In this document: piece after piece, positions 23,106 through 24,070 of the stretch
Layout of the letters: each line of letters starts with the position of its first letter
How positions within the stretch are numbered: the stretch's first letter is position 1
NCBI GenBank assembly: GCA_018970625.1
Contig: JAGWVZ010000004.1
Span: 1-24,070, forward strand
Direction: 5' to 3'
Length of the DNA stretch: 24,070 nt
Source of the DNA: Myxococcales bacterium
GTDB taxonomy: Bacteria > Myxococcota > Bradymonadia > REDH01
The notes under the pieces: model-generated
Seen by the model: only the letters and a program-made list of their open reading frames with translations
Database searches by the model: none
What the model was told of the DNA's origin: nothing
Translations under genes and position numbers: made by a program

Positions 23106-24070
23106 TCAGAGGCCCGAGGCGATGGACGGGGGCACCATGACAGCGTTCACGAGGTGAATGTAGCCGTTGCTGACCTCGAGGTCGGTGTCGGTGATGCCAA
23201 CGCCTTCGATGGAGGGCACGGTGGAGGAGAGGTTCACGGTGGCCGACTCGCCGCTAAGCATGGTCACTTCACCGTTGGTAAGGCCGGACGACTGCACGCG
23301 GCCGGCCACCACATGGTACGTCAGCACGGTGGTGAGTCCGTCGAAGGCCAGCAGGTCGGTGATGGAGCCGCCGAAGAGCGTGTCGGCAAGCGCCTGAATG
23401 GCAGCGTTGTCGGGCGCGAACAGGGTCAGGTTGTCGCCGGCGAGCGCGTCGCCAAGACCCTCTGCACCAACCGCTGCGACCAGCGAGCTGTAGTCGGGGT
23501 GGAAGCCGAGCAAGCCGGGGATGTTGGCGGGGAGAATGACGCTGTCAATCGCGTGGATGACGCCGTTGGTGCCGACGACATCGGTGACGACGATGTTGGC
23601 GTCGTTGATGGCCAGGCCGGTTTCGGTGGGCGCCACAACCGACGTCAGACCGCTCAGCATGGACACGAAGGACGGTGCGATGGCGGTAGCGTCTTCTGCG
23701 CGAACTTCACCGCTCAACACGTGATAGGTGAGGATAGCGCCGAGGTCTTCGCGAGCCAGCAGCTCCTCGGGGGTTGCGCCCAGCGCAGCGAGCAGGTCGG
23801 CGAAGGCGTCGTTGGTGGGTGCGAACACCGTGAAGGTGCCGTCCGTGAGTGCGCTGGCCAGGCCTGCTTCCACAACTGCTGCGACGAGGGTCGAGAAGTT
23901 GGGGTTGTAGATGGCCAGGTCGACGATGTTGGCGGGCAGCAGGACGCTGTCAACGACGTGGATAATGCCGTTGGTGCCGACGATATCGGTGATGACAACG
24001 CTGGCGTCGTTCACATTCAGGCCGCCACCTTCAGCTGGCGAGAGCGCTGCCGAGAAGCCCGAGAGGGTGG
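23106..24070 (-). CDS. Tandem fasciclin (FAS1) domain protein, 5' end outside the window
   Basis: The frame is open through the right edge, where residues reading LSGFSAALSPAEGGG continue the domain, so the start lies beyond 24070. About 320 residues are visible: the end of one FAS1 domain, a complete second, and a C-terminal third. Each has the FAS1 H1 motif (TVFAPTNDAF; LTLFAPDNAA), a TYHV segment (ILTYHVLSGEV; VLTYHVVAGRV) and the terminal IHxxDSVxLPANI. FAS1 domains mediate adhesion or cell-surface contact and are normally exported; no signal is visible because the N-terminus is missing. The linkers between domains are very short. An intrinsic terminator follows. Confidence 0.92.
   Translation of the reverse strand, partial: TLSGFSAALSPAEGGGLNVNDASVVITDIVGTNGIIHVVDSVLLPANIVDLAIYNPNFSTLVAAVVEAGLASALTDGTFTVFAPTNDAFADLLAALGATPEELLAREDLGAILTYHVLSGEVRAEDATAIAPSFVSMLSGLTSVVAPTETGLAINDANIVVTDVVGTNGVIHAIDSVILPANIPGLLGFHPDYSSLVAAVGAEGLGDALAGDNLTLFAPDNAAIQALADTLFGGSITDLLAFDGLTTVLTYHVVAGRVQSSGLTNGEVTMLSGESATVNLSSTVPSIEGVGITDTDLEVSNGYIHLVNAVMVPPSIASGL
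23521..24030 (-). repeat. FAS1 tandem repeat units at 405-base period
   Basis: Bases 23521-23620 and 23926-24025 align without gaps at roughly 82 percent identity by eye, a period of 405 bases (135 codons). The unit covers the IVxTDxVGTNGxIHxxDSVxLPANI part of consecutive FAS1 domains. The DNA similarity suggests fairly recent internal duplication or ongoing homogenisation. Confidence 0.65.

Overview
The window is 24 kb of GC-rich, gene-dense chromosome with short intergenic gaps. No gap exceeds about 250 bases with the starts chosen here. I see no rRNA, tRNA, CRISPR array, insertion sequence, integrase or prophage. The mix points to a Gram-negative bacterium of the former Deltaproteobacteria, for example Myxococcota or Bradymonadia. 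Evidence for this is several probable lipoproteins, a sulfatase-modifying-factor-fold lipoprotein, a DUF4159 plus vWA/amidotransferase-fold pair, a ferrochelatase with an internal cysteine cluster, and tandem fasciclin domains. This placement is inference.

Layout. 1-4.1 kb, plus strand: the 3' part of a GGDEF-EAL gene, then rep helicase, then a Tat-exported DUF4159 protein. The last overlaps by one base a large membrane vWA/amidotransferase-fold protein (4.1-6.4 kb). 6.4-9.5 kb, plus: a membrane fatty-acid desaturase and cysS. 9.5-10.6 kb: a small Trp-rich (TIGR02450-type) gene on the minus strand, divergent from an unknown exported protein. 10.6-14.3 kb, minus: an envelope operon in the order triple-LysM serine hydrolase, M15 peptidase, SUMF1-fold lipoprotein. 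14.4-16.9 kb, plus: a lipoprotein resembling the LIC_10091 family, then hemH. 16.9-21.8 kb, minus: ruvX, mltG, an unknown small lipoprotein, dusB, an APC permease and a YkgJ-type cysteine-cluster protein. 22.0-22.9 kb, plus: a solitary Dam-type adenine methylase whose upstream region carries four GATC sites. 23.1 kb to the right edge, minus: a tandem FAS1 protein with a clear intrinsic terminator.

Together the genes serve housekeeping (rep, cysS, hemH, dusB, ruvX) and the cell envelope (mltG, LysM hydrolase, M15 peptidase, several exported proteins, desaturase). I do not see a defence or mobile system. The least explained parts are the divergent envelope locus at 10.6-15.7 kb (a wall-hydrolase operon back to back with an exported protein whose core looks SAM-binding), the detached DUF4159/vWA pair, and the methylase with GATC sites in its own control region.
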